Assembly: GCF_013141765.1 (NCBI RefSeq)
Contig: NZ_WHOD01000102.1
Location: forward strand, 124,001-188,000
Reading direction: 5' to 3'
Length of the DNA stretch: 64,000 nucleotides
Source of the DNA: Paenibacillus foliorum
GTDB taxonomy: Bacteria; Bacillota; Bacilli; Paenibacillales; NBRC-103111
Below the pieces are notes generated by a model. The model searched no databases. It was not told the DNA's origin and saw only the letters and a program-made list of their open reading frames with translations. The position numbers were made by a program, and so were the translations under genes. Each line of letters begins with the position of its first letter. The first letter of the stretch is position 1. This document shows positions 35,517-44,831 of this stretch, piece after piece.

Positions 35517-36616
35517 TGTCCCTGCCCCTTTCCGGTGAACACGAATATATCCTCAGGCTTCCAATCCAGGTATACACTTTGCCCTTGTGAGAATTGAATC
35601 ATTTGCTGTACCGTCTGGATACGAACAGTGATCGAGTAGAGTCCTACTTCCACTTCACATTCTGTGTAGGCGCCAAGGAAGGAGGTCTGCTTCACAGTAC
35701 CCTTCACCTGATTAATACCATCCATTACTACTTCTTCCGTATTCAAACCAATTTTCTCAGGCCGAACATAGATAGTGACCTTTTCTCCATTCCCAAAGCT
35801 GCCGTCTCGGCGATCGGCAAGAAGTGTGAAGCCGGCATCGGTTCTCAGCAAAAGGGTGTCGCCCTTCGTTTCCTCAACCATTCCCTGCATGCGGTTCGAC
35901 TTTCCAATAAAGGTATGAACAAACTCGGAAGCAGGACGATTGTAAATATCCCAAGGCGTACCAATCTGTTCTACCTTGCCATGATCAAGAACGACGATAC
36001 GATTGGAGAGATAAAGCGCCTCCTCCTGATCATGGGTTACAAATATAGTAGTAATTCCAATTTCCTGCTGCAGTCGCTTCAGCTCATCTCTTAACTCCTC
36101 GCGCAGCTTAGCATCCAAATTACTCAAAGGCTCATCAAGCAGCAGCAAGGACGGCTCCGTTACCAAAGCCCGCGCAATCGCAATCCGTTGTCTCTGTCCG
36201 CCAGACAACTGCTTAGGATAACGTTCTGCTACATGAGGCAGCTTTACCAGCTCAAGGATGGCATTCACTCTGCGAGTAATTTCCACTTTAGCCACTTTAC
36301 GAAGCTTCAGCCCGTAGGCAACGTTCTCAAATATCGTCATATGCGGAAATAGCGAATAGGTCTGAAACACCATTCCAAGCTCACGCTTGTTGGACGGCAC
36401 ACCATTCATTCGTTTTCCTTTAATCAGCAAATCACCTTGATCTGGTTCCAAAAAACCGGCAATCATATTTAATGTGGTCGTTTTACCGCACCCGGATGGG
36501 CCGAGGAAGGAGACACATTCTCCCTGCTCGATTTGCAAATTAAAGCTGTCTACAACTACATTCGGACCAAACTTCTTCTGGATGTTTACTAGTTCGACGT
36601 CAATGCTTTTGGTCAT
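35513..36616 (-). CDS. ABC transporter ATPase, PotA-like
   Basis: 367 residues. Walker A GPSGCGKTT, Q-loop MVFQTYSLFP, signature [16 protein letters not shown], Walker [18 protein letters not shown] and H-loop TIFVTHDQEEAL are intact; a C-terminal TOBE-type domain follows (IYVRPEKIGL, VKGTVKQTSFLGAYTECEV, WKPEDIFVF). This layout is typical of PotA/FbpC/PhnT-like ATPases. It lies 10 bp after the binding-protein gene. Confidence 0.93.
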   Translation of the reverse strand: MTKSIDVELVNIQKKFGPNVVVDSFNLQIEQGECVSFLGPSGCGKTTTLNMIAGFLEPDQGDLLIKGKRMNGVPSNKRELGMVFQTYSLFPHMTIFENVAYGLKLRKVAKVEITRRVNAILELVKLPHVAERYPKQLSGGQRQRIAIARALVTEPSLLLLDEPLSNLDAKLREELRDELKRLQQEIGITTIFVTHDQEEALYLSNRIVVLDHGKVEQIGTPWDIYNRPASEFVHTFIGKSNRMQGMVEETKGDTLLLRTDAGFTLLADRRDGSFGNGEKVTIYVRPEKIGLNTEEVVMDGINQVKGTVKQTSFLGAYTECEVEVGLYSITVRIQTVQQMIQFSQGQSVYLDWKPEDIFVFTGKGQGQ

Positions 36617-36626
36617 CTATTATCAC

Positions 36627-37742
36627 CTATTTCCCGACTTTAGGAGCAACTTCTTTATTAAAGCGGTCTAGCCATTCCGGCATTTTGCTGCCGACAACTT
36701 CCGCGTCAAATTTAACTACCTTTTTGGTATCAAAGCTCAGCTTCTTTGCCAGCTCTTGAGGAAGATTTACTGGAACAGCTGGATTGTAATAAAGCTTGGA
36801 AGCATACATAGTCTGTACTTCATCTGTCAACAGAAAATCAATAAACAGCTTGGAAGCGTTAGGATTTTTCGCACCTTTAACTATTGTCGCCACGTTAGGT
36901 ACAAGGTTAGCCCCTTCCTTCGGAATAACAAACTCAAGATCCAAGCCTGCATCCTTTTGAACTAGGCTTCTTGCCATAGTCCAGGTCGTATAAACCGCTG
37001 TTTTATTTTGCATGTTTTGCTGCAGTTGTGCTGCACTTTTAGCAAAAGTCGGCATGTAGCCTGCTATCGTTTTCAGCTTTTCAAAGCCAGGATCCATGTT
37101 TTTCTCAGAACCGCCGTTGGCATAAGCAAGCATAATAAAGGCTGACCGGCCAAAATTACTGGACATCTCGGCCAAAGTAATGTTACCCTTCATTTCTGGT
37201 TTTGCAAGATCATTCCATGATTGCGGCACAGGCAGCCCTTTGGCTTTCACTACCTCAGCGTTATAGGAAATACCCATAGGTGTAAAGTTAACGGCAATTC
37301 CACTGTTGTCTTTAACCTTGAGATCTTCGCCGACTTTTTTCATATTAGGAATATCTTTGTCTGTAAGCGGTTCCCATAAACCTTCTACGCGACCTGCTTC
37401 CTGCTCTCCGCCCTCAACAATCGTTACATCGATTTGGGGTGAAGCCTTCTGTGCTTTCACCTTTGCAACAATTTCTGTGGACACACCGGAAACGTATGTG
37501 AGTTTCACATCCGGATATTTTGCATTAAATTTTTTGAAAATTTCATCCTTCATCAATTCTTCTACCGTTGCCCCGTTGCCGGCAATGACCAGCTGCTTTT
37601 CAGGCGTTAAGCCTGCTTCTTTGCCAGCTGCTGCAGCTCCTTTATCCCCTGCTGGCGCCTGCTGAGCTGCATTCGTTCCACACCCCGTCACTAAAGCACT
37701 ACAAATTGCAGCTACCGATAAAATTGCTCCCCATTTTTTCAT
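36627..37742 (-). CDS. ABC transporter substrate-binding lipoprotein (PotD/AfuA-type)
   Basis: 371 residues. Signal peptide with lipobox VTGC (Cys21). Family markers: LVIAGNGATVEELMKDEIF, VKAQKASPQIDVTIVEGGEQ, GIAVNFTPMGISYNAEVV, WNDLAKPEMKGNITLAEMS and LFIDFLLTDEVQ. The binding pocket cannot be assigned: spermidine, Fe3+, thiamine and amino-acid binders share this class. First gene of the five-gene operon ending in the M20 peptidase, so a small peptide or acylated amino acid may be the ligand. Confidence 0.92.
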   Translation of the reverse strand: MKKWGAILSVAAICSALVTGCGTNAAQQAPAGDKGAAAAGKEAGLTPEKQLVIAGNGATVEELMKDEIFKKFNAKYPDVKLTYVSGVSTEIVAKVKAQKASPQIDVTIVEGGEQEAGRVEGLWEPLTDKDIPNMKKVGEDLKVKDNSGIAVNFTPMGISYNAEVVKAKGLPVPQSWNDLAKPEMKGNITLAEMSSNFGRSAFIMLAYANGGSEKNMDPGFEKLKTIAGYMPTFAKSAAQLQQNMQNKTAVYTTWTMARSLVQKDAGLDLEFVIPKEGANLVPNVATIVKGAKNPNASKLFIDFLLTDEVQTMYASKLYYNPAVPVNLPQELAKKLSFDTKKVVKFDAEVVGSKMPEWLDRFNKEVAPKVGK

Positions 37743-37776
37743 TGAAAACTTCCTCTCAACGTGTTATTATCGTTCT

Positions 37777-37866
37777 CTATACGTGAACGATGTTTCCTAT
37801 ATGTGAATATATTGGAATTTTAACATGTTTTTTAACAAAAATGCAATAAAAATTTAACATATGTTA
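37777..37866. promoter_or_regulatory. Operator-like repeats between the ABC operon and the iclR-type gene
   Basis: Direct repeats CTATAYGTGAA start at 37777 and 37797 (20 bp apart). A perfect 12-bp palindrome TAACATATGTTA lies at 37855-37866. The 236-bp divergent intergenic region is otherwise free of genes. These are candidate binding sites for the adjacent IclR regulator. Confidence 0.5.
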
Positions 37867-37978
37867 GATTCGCTCCCATTGTCGTTTTCATATAGGAAAA
37901 AGCTTATATTTATGGTAAACTAATTGCAAAAAAACTATCAACGGCCACTTTTTGCCTTTTAAGGAGCATAATTGAAGT

Positions 37979-38734
37979 ATGGACAATCACCTTTCCTCCG
38001 TAAAAAATAGCTGCAGGCTGCTTAAGCTGTTCCTCGATTCCCCGAAGGAAATGGGCGTCAGTGAACTTAGCCGTCAGCTTCAGCTTTCTAAGGGTGCCGT
38101 ACATAAGCTCCTCATGACATTGGAAAGCGAAGGTTTTATCAAACAAAACCCTGCAAATAAACAATATTCGCTAGGATTCACCTTGTTAGGACTTGGTAAT
38201 AAAGTGTTGAATAATCATAATCTGGTGGACTTTGCTAAGCCCTATCTTCAAAAGCTTGCCGATACAACGCAAGAGCTTGTATGCCTGTGCGTTAGGGATG
38301 GTCATGAAGCCATCTACATCGATCGAATCGACTCCATTCATCCGATCCGGTTTAATGTGGAGGCATATCGGCGTTTCCCTCTGTATGCAACGTCAGCTTC
38401 TCGAGTTATCCTCGCTTATCAAGATCCGTCTTTTATTGAAAGCATCATAAGTACGGACATTCGCACTTTTACACCCTTTTCTTTAAAAGAGCCTGCGGAA
38501 ATAAGCGATCGACTCCGTTCGATTTTTACTAACGGCTATGAAGTCAGCGAGAACATGCGTAATGTTGGTGTTATGGGTATTGCCGCTCCACTCTTTGATA
38601 TCGATAGCACCGTAACAGCTTCAATCAGTATGATTGGTCCAGTTGACAGGGTAAAGCCGTCTTTGGATACCTTCATACAGCATGTGACAGCAATAGCAAG
38701 CGATATTTCCGTTCAGCTTGGATATAGAGGATAA
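37979..38734 (+). CDS. IclR-family transcriptional regulator
   Basis: 251 residues. N-terminal winged helix: SVKNSCRLLKLFLDSPKEMG, VSELSRQLQLSKGAVHKLLMTLESEGFI. The C-terminal effector domain (about 75-245) has TTQELVCLCVRDGHEAIYIDRID, PLYATSASRVILAY and NVGVMGIAAPLFD. Ribosome site AAGGAG. Divergent from the ABC/M20 operon, which it most likely controls. Confidence 0.93.
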   Translation: MDNHLSSVKNSCRLLKLFLDSPKEMGVSELSRQLQLSKGAVHKLLMTLESEGFIKQNPANKQYSLGFTLLGLGNKVLNNHNLVDFAKPYLQKLADTTQELVCLCVRDGHEAIYIDRIDSIHPIRFNVEAYRRFPLYATSASRVILAYQDPSFIESIISTDIRTFTPFSLKEPAEISDRLRSIFTNGYEVSENMRNVGVMGIAAPLFDIDSTVTASISMIGPVDRVKPSLDTFIQHVTAIASDISVQLGYRG

Positions 38735-38821
38735 GGATAGTACTACCTTTCACTATGGTCTTTTCAGGATGAAGGATGAAGAACGTAAACCCGGTGTTTG
38801 GATCCTAGCAATAAACAAGAC

Positions 38822-38874
38822 AAGCCTCTTAACCCACTTTATTCAATATGTGGGAATAGAGGCTTTTGGTTTTT
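38822..38874 (+). terminator. Terminator after the iclR-type gene
   Basis: AAGCCTCT...CCCAC pairs with GTGGG...AGAGGCTT, followed by TTTGGTTTTT. Confidence 0.7.
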
Positions 38875-38998
38875 AACTCACATGGACGCAATTGTGCTTA
38901 ATAATCAAAGAATAACTTGGGGCTCGTCCTTCTTTTGGATGAATCCCTAGTTATTGTGTAATAATTTTATTATCCGAACATTTTCGAGGAGTAACCGC

Positions 38999-39994
38999 AT
39001 GTCAAATCGGAATTGGAACCAGACCCTATTTATCGTATTTATTATATTTGCCTGCTTGCTGCTGCAATTTCTGTTCACCACTCTGCGTATACGCGAGTTG
39101 GTCCGGCCTTTGACATCCAACAGCGGTGAAAACACCTCTCGTCACGTCGTGTTGATCTCCCAGGAGCTTGATAACCCCTACTGGCGCTCCATCGAGCAGG
39201 GAGCGCGCGAGGCTTCTAAACAATATGGGATAAATATGGAATATCTCGGGCCCTTCCGCATTAATCCGGCCGAACAAACCAAGCTGCTGGAGAAAGCCAT
39301 TGCCGCTAAAGCCGATGCTGTGCTTGTACAAGGAATCAATGACCTGAATTATCGGGCGTTAATTGACAAAGCAGCAGACCGAGGAATTCCTGTGATTACG
39401 GTAGACACAGATGAGCCGGGAAGCCGACGGCTATCGTATGTAGGTACGAACAATTGGGAAGCGGGAACGAACATGGGCGAGCTGGTCGTTCAAGCGGCGG
39501 GAAAACGCGGCAGCATAGGGGTGCTGGTTGGTAATGAGCAGGCGGACAATCAACGGCTTCGACTTGCCGGGTTTCAATCCGTGATTAATCAATATCCGGA
39601 GCTTACCATAGCCGATGTGCGATCGTCGAATATTTCCCGGCTCCAAGCAGCCCGGCAAGCCGAAGAAATCCTGTCGAGTCACCCGCAGGTCGGTTTTATG
39701 GTAGGCTTCAGCGCTTTGGATGGTGTGGGAATAATGGAGGCAGTTAGCCATGTTAAACAACGGGAGGTAAGCATTTTTGCATTTGACGATTTGGCAGAAA
39801 CGAAGGAGGGTATCCGACATTGCAGCATTGCTTCGACCCTTGTTCAGCAGCCGTACCAAATGGGGTATGATGCCGTATCTCTGATTCATGGCTATTTCCA
39901 GGGAAAGAACCCAGAGACGGCGCAGCATTTCACCCCAACCTCTGTCCTCAATCGCCAGAAGCTTACTAATGGAACCGGAAGCAATTGCCAATGA
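38999..39994 (+). CDS. Membrane-anchored sugar-binding sensor protein (Peripla_BP_4 fold)
   Basis: 331 residues from ATG 38999 (GAGGAG upstream; the frame extends to 38954 without a ribosome site). One N-terminal membrane helix (TLFIVFIIFACLLLQFLF) anchors a periplasmic-binding domain: HVVLISQELDNPYWRSIEQG, ADAVLVQGINDLNYRALID, IPVITVDTDEPGSRRLSYVG, VGFMVGFSALDGVG. No ABC genes follow; instead it overlaps a histidine kinase (ATGA), so it is a sensor. The set resembles the XylFII-LytS-YesN three-component system known for D-xylose sensing. Confidence 0.88.
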   Translation: MSNRNWNQTLFIVFIIFACLLLQFLFTTLRIRELVRPLTSNSGENTSRHVVLISQELDNPYWRSIEQGAREASKQYGINMEYLGPFRINPAEQTKLLEKAIAAKADAVLVQGINDLNYRALIDKAADRGIPVITVDTDEPGSRRLSYVGTNNWEAGTNMGELVVQAAGKRGSIGVLVGNEQADNQRLRLAGFQSVINQYPELTIADVRSSNISRLQAARQAEEILSSHPQVGFMVGFSALDGVGIMEAVSHVKQREVSIFAFDDLAETKEGIRHCSIASTLVQQPYQMGYDAVSLIHGYFQGKNPETAQHFTPTSVLNRQKLTNGTGSNCQ

Positions 39995-41436
39995 CCATTC
40001 GAAGGAAGCTGCTGTTATTTATTCCTTTGCTGGTCTTACTCGTCAATTCGGTGACCTTCTTTTTGTTTCAGAGCGGAAAAGTCGTCCAACAAAGCTATAG
40101 TTTGATGATGGACCGAATTTTGTTATACAATCAATCCTCTCAGACAGCAGAAGACAGTCTGCGGACTCTTTACGGTTATTTACTCAATCCAGCCGAAGCA
40201 GACAGTTCAAATCTGAAACAAATACAAGAAAAGCTGCTAGGGCTACGCACAGTCCTTTTTGAAAATACAAGCTCCTCCCCTCAAGCTTCAGCTTTAACAA
40301 ATTACGTTCATATACTGGATACCTTCATAGAGCAAGAACAAGCTGCTGTCGCTACTGCAATTACCTCAGGAGCTGCGTTAGCCCATTACGAGGATGCGGA
40401 GAAAACGTTCGGCTTTATTCGTGAAGATGGGCAGCTTCTCGTTGACCTGGAGCTTAGCTCCTATCAACCCGTTTACAAGCAAATTCAAGAAGAAAATAAA
40501 CGGTTGAACCGGCTCGGTGCGGCTGTGTTTATAATCAATACGCTGATGAGTATCCTGCTTGCAGTATGGATTTCACGCAGCATTACTGGGCCTGTCAGCA
40601 GACTCGTCGAAATGGCTCGGACCATTTCCAAAGGCAAATTGGAGCAGCAGACACCGCCGCTACGTTCAGCTGATGAACTTGGCCTGTTGTCCACAGCGTT
40701 CGGGCAAATGTCAGCCGATCTGAAAGCTTTAATAGAAAAAGATAAGGAAAGTCTGGAAAAGGATCGTCTGGTCAAGGAATTGGAGCTTCAAGCGCTACAA
40801 AGCCAGATCAATCCCCATTTTCTATTTAATACTCTTAACGTACTCTCCAAGCTGGCACTGCTGGAAGGAGCGGAAAAGACTAGCGATCTGATTGTATCGA
40901 TGTCCAATCTTCTGCGATATAATCTCGGCAAGCTGGATCGGCCGGTAACGCTAAGAGATGAGCTGGAAAACATCAAAGAATATTTTACAATTCAGCAAGC
41001 CCGCTTCCGCGACCGGATCCGTTTTGACATGAATATCGAGGAGTCTGCCTTGCAAGAGCTTATACCATCATTGACACTTCAGCCTCTTGTAGAGAATGCT
41101 TTTGTGCATGGGTTAGAAGGCATGGAGAGTGGAGCTATCCTCCGTTTAGACATTCGTTATGTTGAAGCAGGTGTACGCATAGTGGTGTCAGACAACGGCA
41201 GAGGTATGAGTGAGGAAACCCGTCAAGCCTTACTGCGGCTTGAAGCCTCTACGACAAACAAGCAGTCCACAGGGCTTGGCACCAGAAATGTGTTCAAGCG
41301 ATTGAAATTATTTTATGGACACAATCACCTCGTAGACATTGATAGCAAGTTAGGCGAAGGAACTAAGATAACGATTACGATTCCCCAAGTGAAGGAGCGT
41401 GACCACCTGCATGTATCGGCTGCTGATCGCGGATGA
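39991..41436 (+). CDS. LytS/YesM-type sensor histidine kinase
   Basis: About 481 residues from ATG 39991 (a TTG at 39985 is the other choice). Membrane helix 1 (about 6-26), an extracellular helical region (about 30-170), membrane helix 2 (AAVFIINTLMSILLAVWIS), HAMP (about 195-245), then His_kinase with QSQINPHFLFNTLN (phospho-His), LVENAFVHGLEG (N box), VSDNGRGM (G1) and GLGTRNVFKRL (G2). All kinase motifs are intact. Partner of the binding protein upstream and the YesN-type regulator downstream, whose frame overlaps it. Confidence 0.93.
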   Translation: MTIRRKLLLFIPLLVLLVNSVTFFLFQSGKVVQQSYSLMMDRILLYNQSSQTAEDSLRTLYGYLLNPAEADSSNLKQIQEKLLGLRTVLFENTSSSPQASALTNYVHILDTFIEQEQAAVATAITSGAALAHYEDAEKTFGFIREDGQLLVDLELSSYQPVYKQIQEENKRLNRLGAAVFIINTLMSILLAVWISRSITGPVSRLVEMARTISKGKLEQQTPPLRSADELGLLSTAFGQMSADLKALIEKDKESLEKDRLVKELELQALQSQINPHFLFNTLNVLSKLALLEGAEKTSDLIVSMSNLLRYNLGKLDRPVTLRDELENIKEYFTIQQARFRDRIRFDMNIEESALQELIPSLTLQPLVENAFVHGLEGMESGAILRLDIRYVEAGVRIVVSDNGRGMSEETRQALLRLEASTTNKQSTGLGTRNVFKRLKLFYGHNHLVDIDSKLGEGTKITITIPQVKERDHLHVSAADRG

Positions 41437-42751
41437 CGAGGCATTGGAACGAGAAGGATTAGAATGGATCGTTCAGCGCATGATGCCGGGCATATTCCAA
41501 GTAATCCACGCAGAGAACGGGCGGACAGCTATTGAACGCGCAGAAGAGCATCGTCCGCATATCGTGCTGATGGATGTGAATATGCCTGGCATCCAAGGCT
41601 TGGCTGCTTTGCGGGAAATCAAAGAGCGTCTTCCAGACACCAAATTCGTGCTAGTGACGGCCTATGATTATTTTGCCTATGCCAGAGAGGCACTATCGCT
41701 CGGTGTGAAGGAGTACATCGTCAAGCCTGCCAAACGGGAACAGATAGTAAGCACGCTGGAGCAGCTTATCTTGGAATTGGAAAGAGAGAAGCGCAAGCGT
41801 GCAGATGAACTGGAGCTTAGGCATAAAGTATCCCAACTGCTCCCTTTGATGGAAAATGAGCTGGCCTTAATGTTCATGGTCGATCAAATTATAGACGCAG
41901 ATGCCGAGCAGCTATCCGAATGGCTCGAGTTCCCTCTTGATGAAGGATGTGCAATTGTGATCGCTTTTCCGGAAACTATCCATACATGGGATAGAAGAAA
42001 AATTTATGATGGCATTCGAAGCTTTGCTAAGACACAAGGATCATCGTGTGTTGTTAGCTCCCTGATAGATCGTCACATGGCCATTTTCCTACGAAAGGTA
42101 CCGCAGACCGAAGATAAAATATGGATGGAAGATGTTAAGCAGTACGGTGAGAAGCTGTGCGCTTTGGTGGAGCGGCAGTTCTCTTTTCCTATCTCGGTAG
42201 GCATCGGTTCATCCCAACACAGAGTAGAAGGGCTGCACAAATCTTACTTTGAAGCGGTGTTCGCTTCCACCTATTTTGAATATGGCGGCAAGGTATGCCA
42301 CTTCCATGAGCTGAAGCAAGGGGACCCTGGAATGAATTCTCAGACACAATCTTCAACTATCATCGGGACGGAGCAACGTTCTTATGTCATGTCTGCATTG
42401 CAGCGCATTCGCGAAGAACGCGAGCAGCAAACCTTCACAGTTCTTGACAGGGCAAAGAGCTATATACAAAGAAGATTTACCGAAGAGATATCCCTCGAAG
42501 ACGTGGCAGATTTTGTCCATCTGAATCCTCACTACTTCAGTAAAATTTTCAAGCAGCAGGTTGGAGAAACATTTATCGACTTTGTCACCAGCTTGCGAAT
42601 CGATAAGGCCAAAGCATTGATCGCTATGGATCATTTAAGCCTCAAGGAGGTATGCTACGAGGTTGGTTACAAAGATCCGAATTACTTTAGCCGGGTATTC
42701 AAAAAAGTTACCGGTGTAGCGCCAAGCGAGTATCGGGGCCAAACGCGATAG
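41411..42751 (+). CDS. YesN-type response regulator with AraC DNA-binding domain
   Basis: 446 residues from ATG 41411 (the GTG at 41399 overlaps the AAGGAG site). Receiver domain: LLIADDEALEREGLEW, VLMDVNMPGIQG with phospho-acceptor Asp, FVLVTAYDYFAYAREAL, KEYIVKPAKRE. The middle region (about 130-330) resembles degenerate GGDEF-like YesN linkers. The C-terminal AraC unit has ISLEDVADFVHLNPHYFSKIFKQQVG and KEVCYEVGYKDPNYFSRVFKKVTG. Last gene of the sensing operon; its probable target is the symporter gene that follows. Confidence 0.93.
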   Translation: MYRLLIADDEALEREGLEWIVQRMMPGIFQVIHAENGRTAIERAEEHRPHIVLMDVNMPGIQGLAALREIKERLPDTKFVLVTAYDYFAYAREALSLGVKEYIVKPAKREQIVSTLEQLILELEREKRKRADELELRHKVSQLLPLMENELALMFMVDQIIDADAEQLSEWLEFPLDEGCAIVIAFPETIHTWDRRKIYDGIRSFAKTQGSSCVVSSLIDRHMAIFLRKVPQTEDKIWMEDVKQYGEKLCALVERQFSFPISVGIGSSQHRVEGLHKSYFEAVFASTYFEYGGKVCHFHELKQGDPGMNSQTQSSTIIGTEQRSYVMSALQRIREEREQQTFTVLDRAKSYIQRRFTEEISLEDVADFVHLNPHYFSKIFKQQVGETFIDFVTSLRIDKAKALIAMDHLSLKEVCYEVGYKDPNYFSRVFKKVTGVAPSEYRGQTR

Positions 42752-42769
42752 GATATAAAATATCAGTCC

Positions 42770-42801
42770 AAGTCCAAGTCATGGTGACATGGACTTTTTT
42801 G
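42770..42801 (+). terminator. Terminator after the response-regulator gene
   Basis: AAGTCCA..GTCA / TGAC..TGGACTT stem with TGG loop followed by TTTTTT. Separates the sensing operon from the symporter gene. Confidence 0.8.
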
Positions 42802-42922
42802 TGTTCTACAGACAGGAATATGCTAGTTTGAGGGCATAATATCGATAGTCCGAATTAAGTGCAGGAAATACACGGATAAGTGAAGATGATTGTAGGCTTG
42901 GTCAGAGATTTCACATGATATA

Positions 42923-44401
42923 ATGAACCACGTTCTTAAAGTAGAACGCCTTCAAACCGAAAAGACTAACAATAAACTCGGTGTGTTGAGCATGAATGGG
43001 CCGAAGGGAGACATTAAGTTGGAGCATAATCCTGACAAGTATAATGAGCAAGTGAGCATAAAGTTTGTAACACTCGTTTCCATTGTAGCAGCTTTGGGCG
43101 GTGTGTTATTCGGATTTGACACAGCTGTAGTTTCGGGTGCGATTGGCTTTATGGAGCATAAATTTCAATTAAATCAGGTTGAGGTCGGATGGGCCGTATC
43201 CTGTCTGATCATTGGCTGCATTATTGGAGCCGCTATGTCCGGTTTGCTGAGCGACAGGTTCGGCCGGAAAAAAGTGCTGATTGCAGCTGCAGCGCTGTTT
43301 ATTATCGGTTCCCTTGGCTCCGCTATTCCCGCTACGTTCTCCGGTTATATAATTGCCCGTATTATCGGTGGAATCGGCATAGGAATCACATCTACCCTCT
43401 GCCCGCTATACAACGCGGAAATCGCTCCGGCTAAATACCGTGGTCGTCTGGTAGCACTAAACCAGCTGGCGATCGTTACGGGTATTTTCCTAACTTATTT
43501 CATTAATTTAGGAATCTCCAGTTACGGGGATGACGCTTGGGATATATCCACAGCTTGGCGTTGGATGTTCGCAGTAGGTTCAATTCCTGGCTTCCTGTTC
43601 CTCGTGCTGCTCTTATTTGTTCCTGAGAGCCCTAGATGGTTGATTAAGCAAGGAAGACCTGCTGAAGCTCTGCCCATTTTATTACGCATCCATGGTGAAG
43701 CTTTAGCCAAACAGGAAGTTTTGGATATCAAGGAATCGTTCAAGCAGGAAACAGGATCGATCCGACAGTTATTCAAACCCGGGCTGCGTGTTGCGTTGAT
43801 TGTGGGTGTAGGTCTGGCTGTCCTTCAGCAGGTCACGGGAATCAACGCCGTTATGTATTATGCTCCGGAAATTTTTAAGGCAACAGGCGCTGGTACGAAT
43901 GCTTCGCTCATTCAAACCATTCTAGTTGGCTTTATCAACTTTCTTTTCACCATTCTTGCTCTATGGCTTATCGATAAAGTCGGGCGCAAGGTTCTCCTGC
44001 TTATTGGTACATCCTCCATGGCGCTGTGCTTGCTTGTCATTGGTATAGCTTTTCAAACGGGCCATGCTGCAGGGCCATGGGTTCTAATTTTCATTTTACT
44101 TTATGTGGCCTCCTTTGCTATATCGCTTGGGCCCGTCGTATGGGTGATTATCTCAGAGATTTTCCCGAACCGAATCCGTGGAAAAGCTACGGCGATTGCT
44201 GCGATGGCGCTTTGGGCAGCCGATTATGTCGTATCCCAGTCGTTTCCGCCTCTACTTAATTCTGCCGGACCGGCTATAACCTTCTGGATTTTTGGTATCA
44301 TGTCCTTGTTCACGTTCTTCTTCACCTGGCGTATTGTTCCCGAGACCAAGGGAAAATCGCTGGAGGAGATCGAATCCCTATGGGCATCCAAACAAACTTA
44401 A
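42923..44401 (+). CDS. MFS sugar-proton symporter (XylE/AraE/GlcP type)
   Basis: Up to 492 residues, 12 membrane helices. Sugar-porter signatures: GGVLFGFDTAVVSGAIGFM (helix 1), SDRFGRKKVL (loop 2-3), PAKYRGRLVALNQLAIVTG, FVPESPRWL, QQVTGINAVMYYAPEIF (helix 7, sugar contact), IDKVGRKVLL and PETKGKSLEEIE. A TATAAT at 42919-42924 overlaps the first ATG, so translation probably starts further in, for instance at ATG 42992 (MNGPKGD); no start has a strong ribosome site. The position after the three-component system suggests induction by the sensed sugar, probably xylose, arabinose or glucose. Confidence 0.92.
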   Translation: MNHVLKVERLQTEKTNNKLGVLSMNGPKGDIKLEHNPDKYNEQVSIKFVTLVSIVAALGGVLFGFDTAVVSGAIGFMEHKFQLNQVEVGWAVSCLIIGCIIGAAMSGLLSDRFGRKKVLIAAAALFIIGSLGSAIPATFSGYIIARIIGGIGIGITSTLCPLYNAEIAPAKYRGRLVALNQLAIVTGIFLTYFINLGISSYGDDAWDISTAWRWMFAVGSIPGFLFLVLLLFVPESPRWLIKQGRPAEALPILLRIHGEALAKQEVLDIKESFKQETGSIRQLFKPGLRVALIVGVGLAVLQQVTGINAVMYYAPEIFKATGAGTNASLIQTILVGFINFLFTILALWLIDKVGRKVLLLIGTSSMALCLLVIGIAFQTGHAAGPWVLIFILLYVASFAISLGPVVWVIISEIFPNRIRGKATAIAAMALWAADYVVSQSFPPLLNSAGPAITFWIFGIMSLFTFFFTWRIVPETKGKSLEEIESLWASKQT

Positions 44402-44416
44402 TTCCAAACACAAAAA

Positions 44417-44456
44417 AGGATCTGAGGCACTTCACAATGCGCCTCAGATCCTATTT
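44417..44456. terminator. Terminator after the sugar symporter gene
   Basis: Perfect 12-bp stem AGGATCTGAGGC/GCCTCAGATCCT with 12-base loop and flanking A and T runs, 16 bp after the stop. Confidence 0.8.
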
Positions 44457-44534
44457 CGTTCCGCTTCTCGCATAACCGAGTTTTTTATAGTAGAATGATG
44501 ACTCAGCTACACTAAAAGATTATGGGGTGTTTAA

Positions 44535-44831
44535 ATGTCCATTAATTTCACTAAAGCGATTGTCAATCGGTTACAACAAGAAATTGCTGACATAGAAGAC
44601 AAAAGCATGAACGAGAAGAACAAAAAGGAAAAAGCTCAATCCAAAATTAATCAATTGCAAAGAGATATGAAATTAAGTCAATCACATAACGACTTAAGTA
44701 ACAAAATGTCGCGAATCAATAAGTTGAACGAAGAAATCAAAACCATTAATCGAGTACAAGCTGATCTTTCCAAGCAGTTAGTGACGAAGAAAGCTTCGCT
44801 TAAGCAGCATCTAGCCAAGGAGCCCCAATAA
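44535..44831 (+). CDS. Small coiled-coil protein of unknown function
   Basis: 98 residues, very rich in Lys, Asn, Gln and Glu, without membrane segment or cysteine. Almost the whole length is predicted helical with heptad-like leucines and isoleucines (INQLQRDMKLSQ, INKLNEEIKTINRVQADLSK). A GGGGTG upstream may serve as weak ribosome site. Free-standing, between a terminator and an MFS gene. It resembles the N-terminal coiled coils of some phage and abortive-infection proteins only in composition. No function assigned. Confidence 0.65.
   Translation: MSINFTKAIVNRLQQEIADIEDKSMNEKNKKEKAQSKINQLQRDMKLSQSHNDLSNKMSRINKLNEEIKTINRVQADLSKQLVTKKASLKQHLAKEPQ

Noticed and set aside
39431-39991. 186-codon minus-strand frame
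   Set aside because: Antisense to the sugar-binding sensor gene, which has clear domain motifs and a ribosome site.
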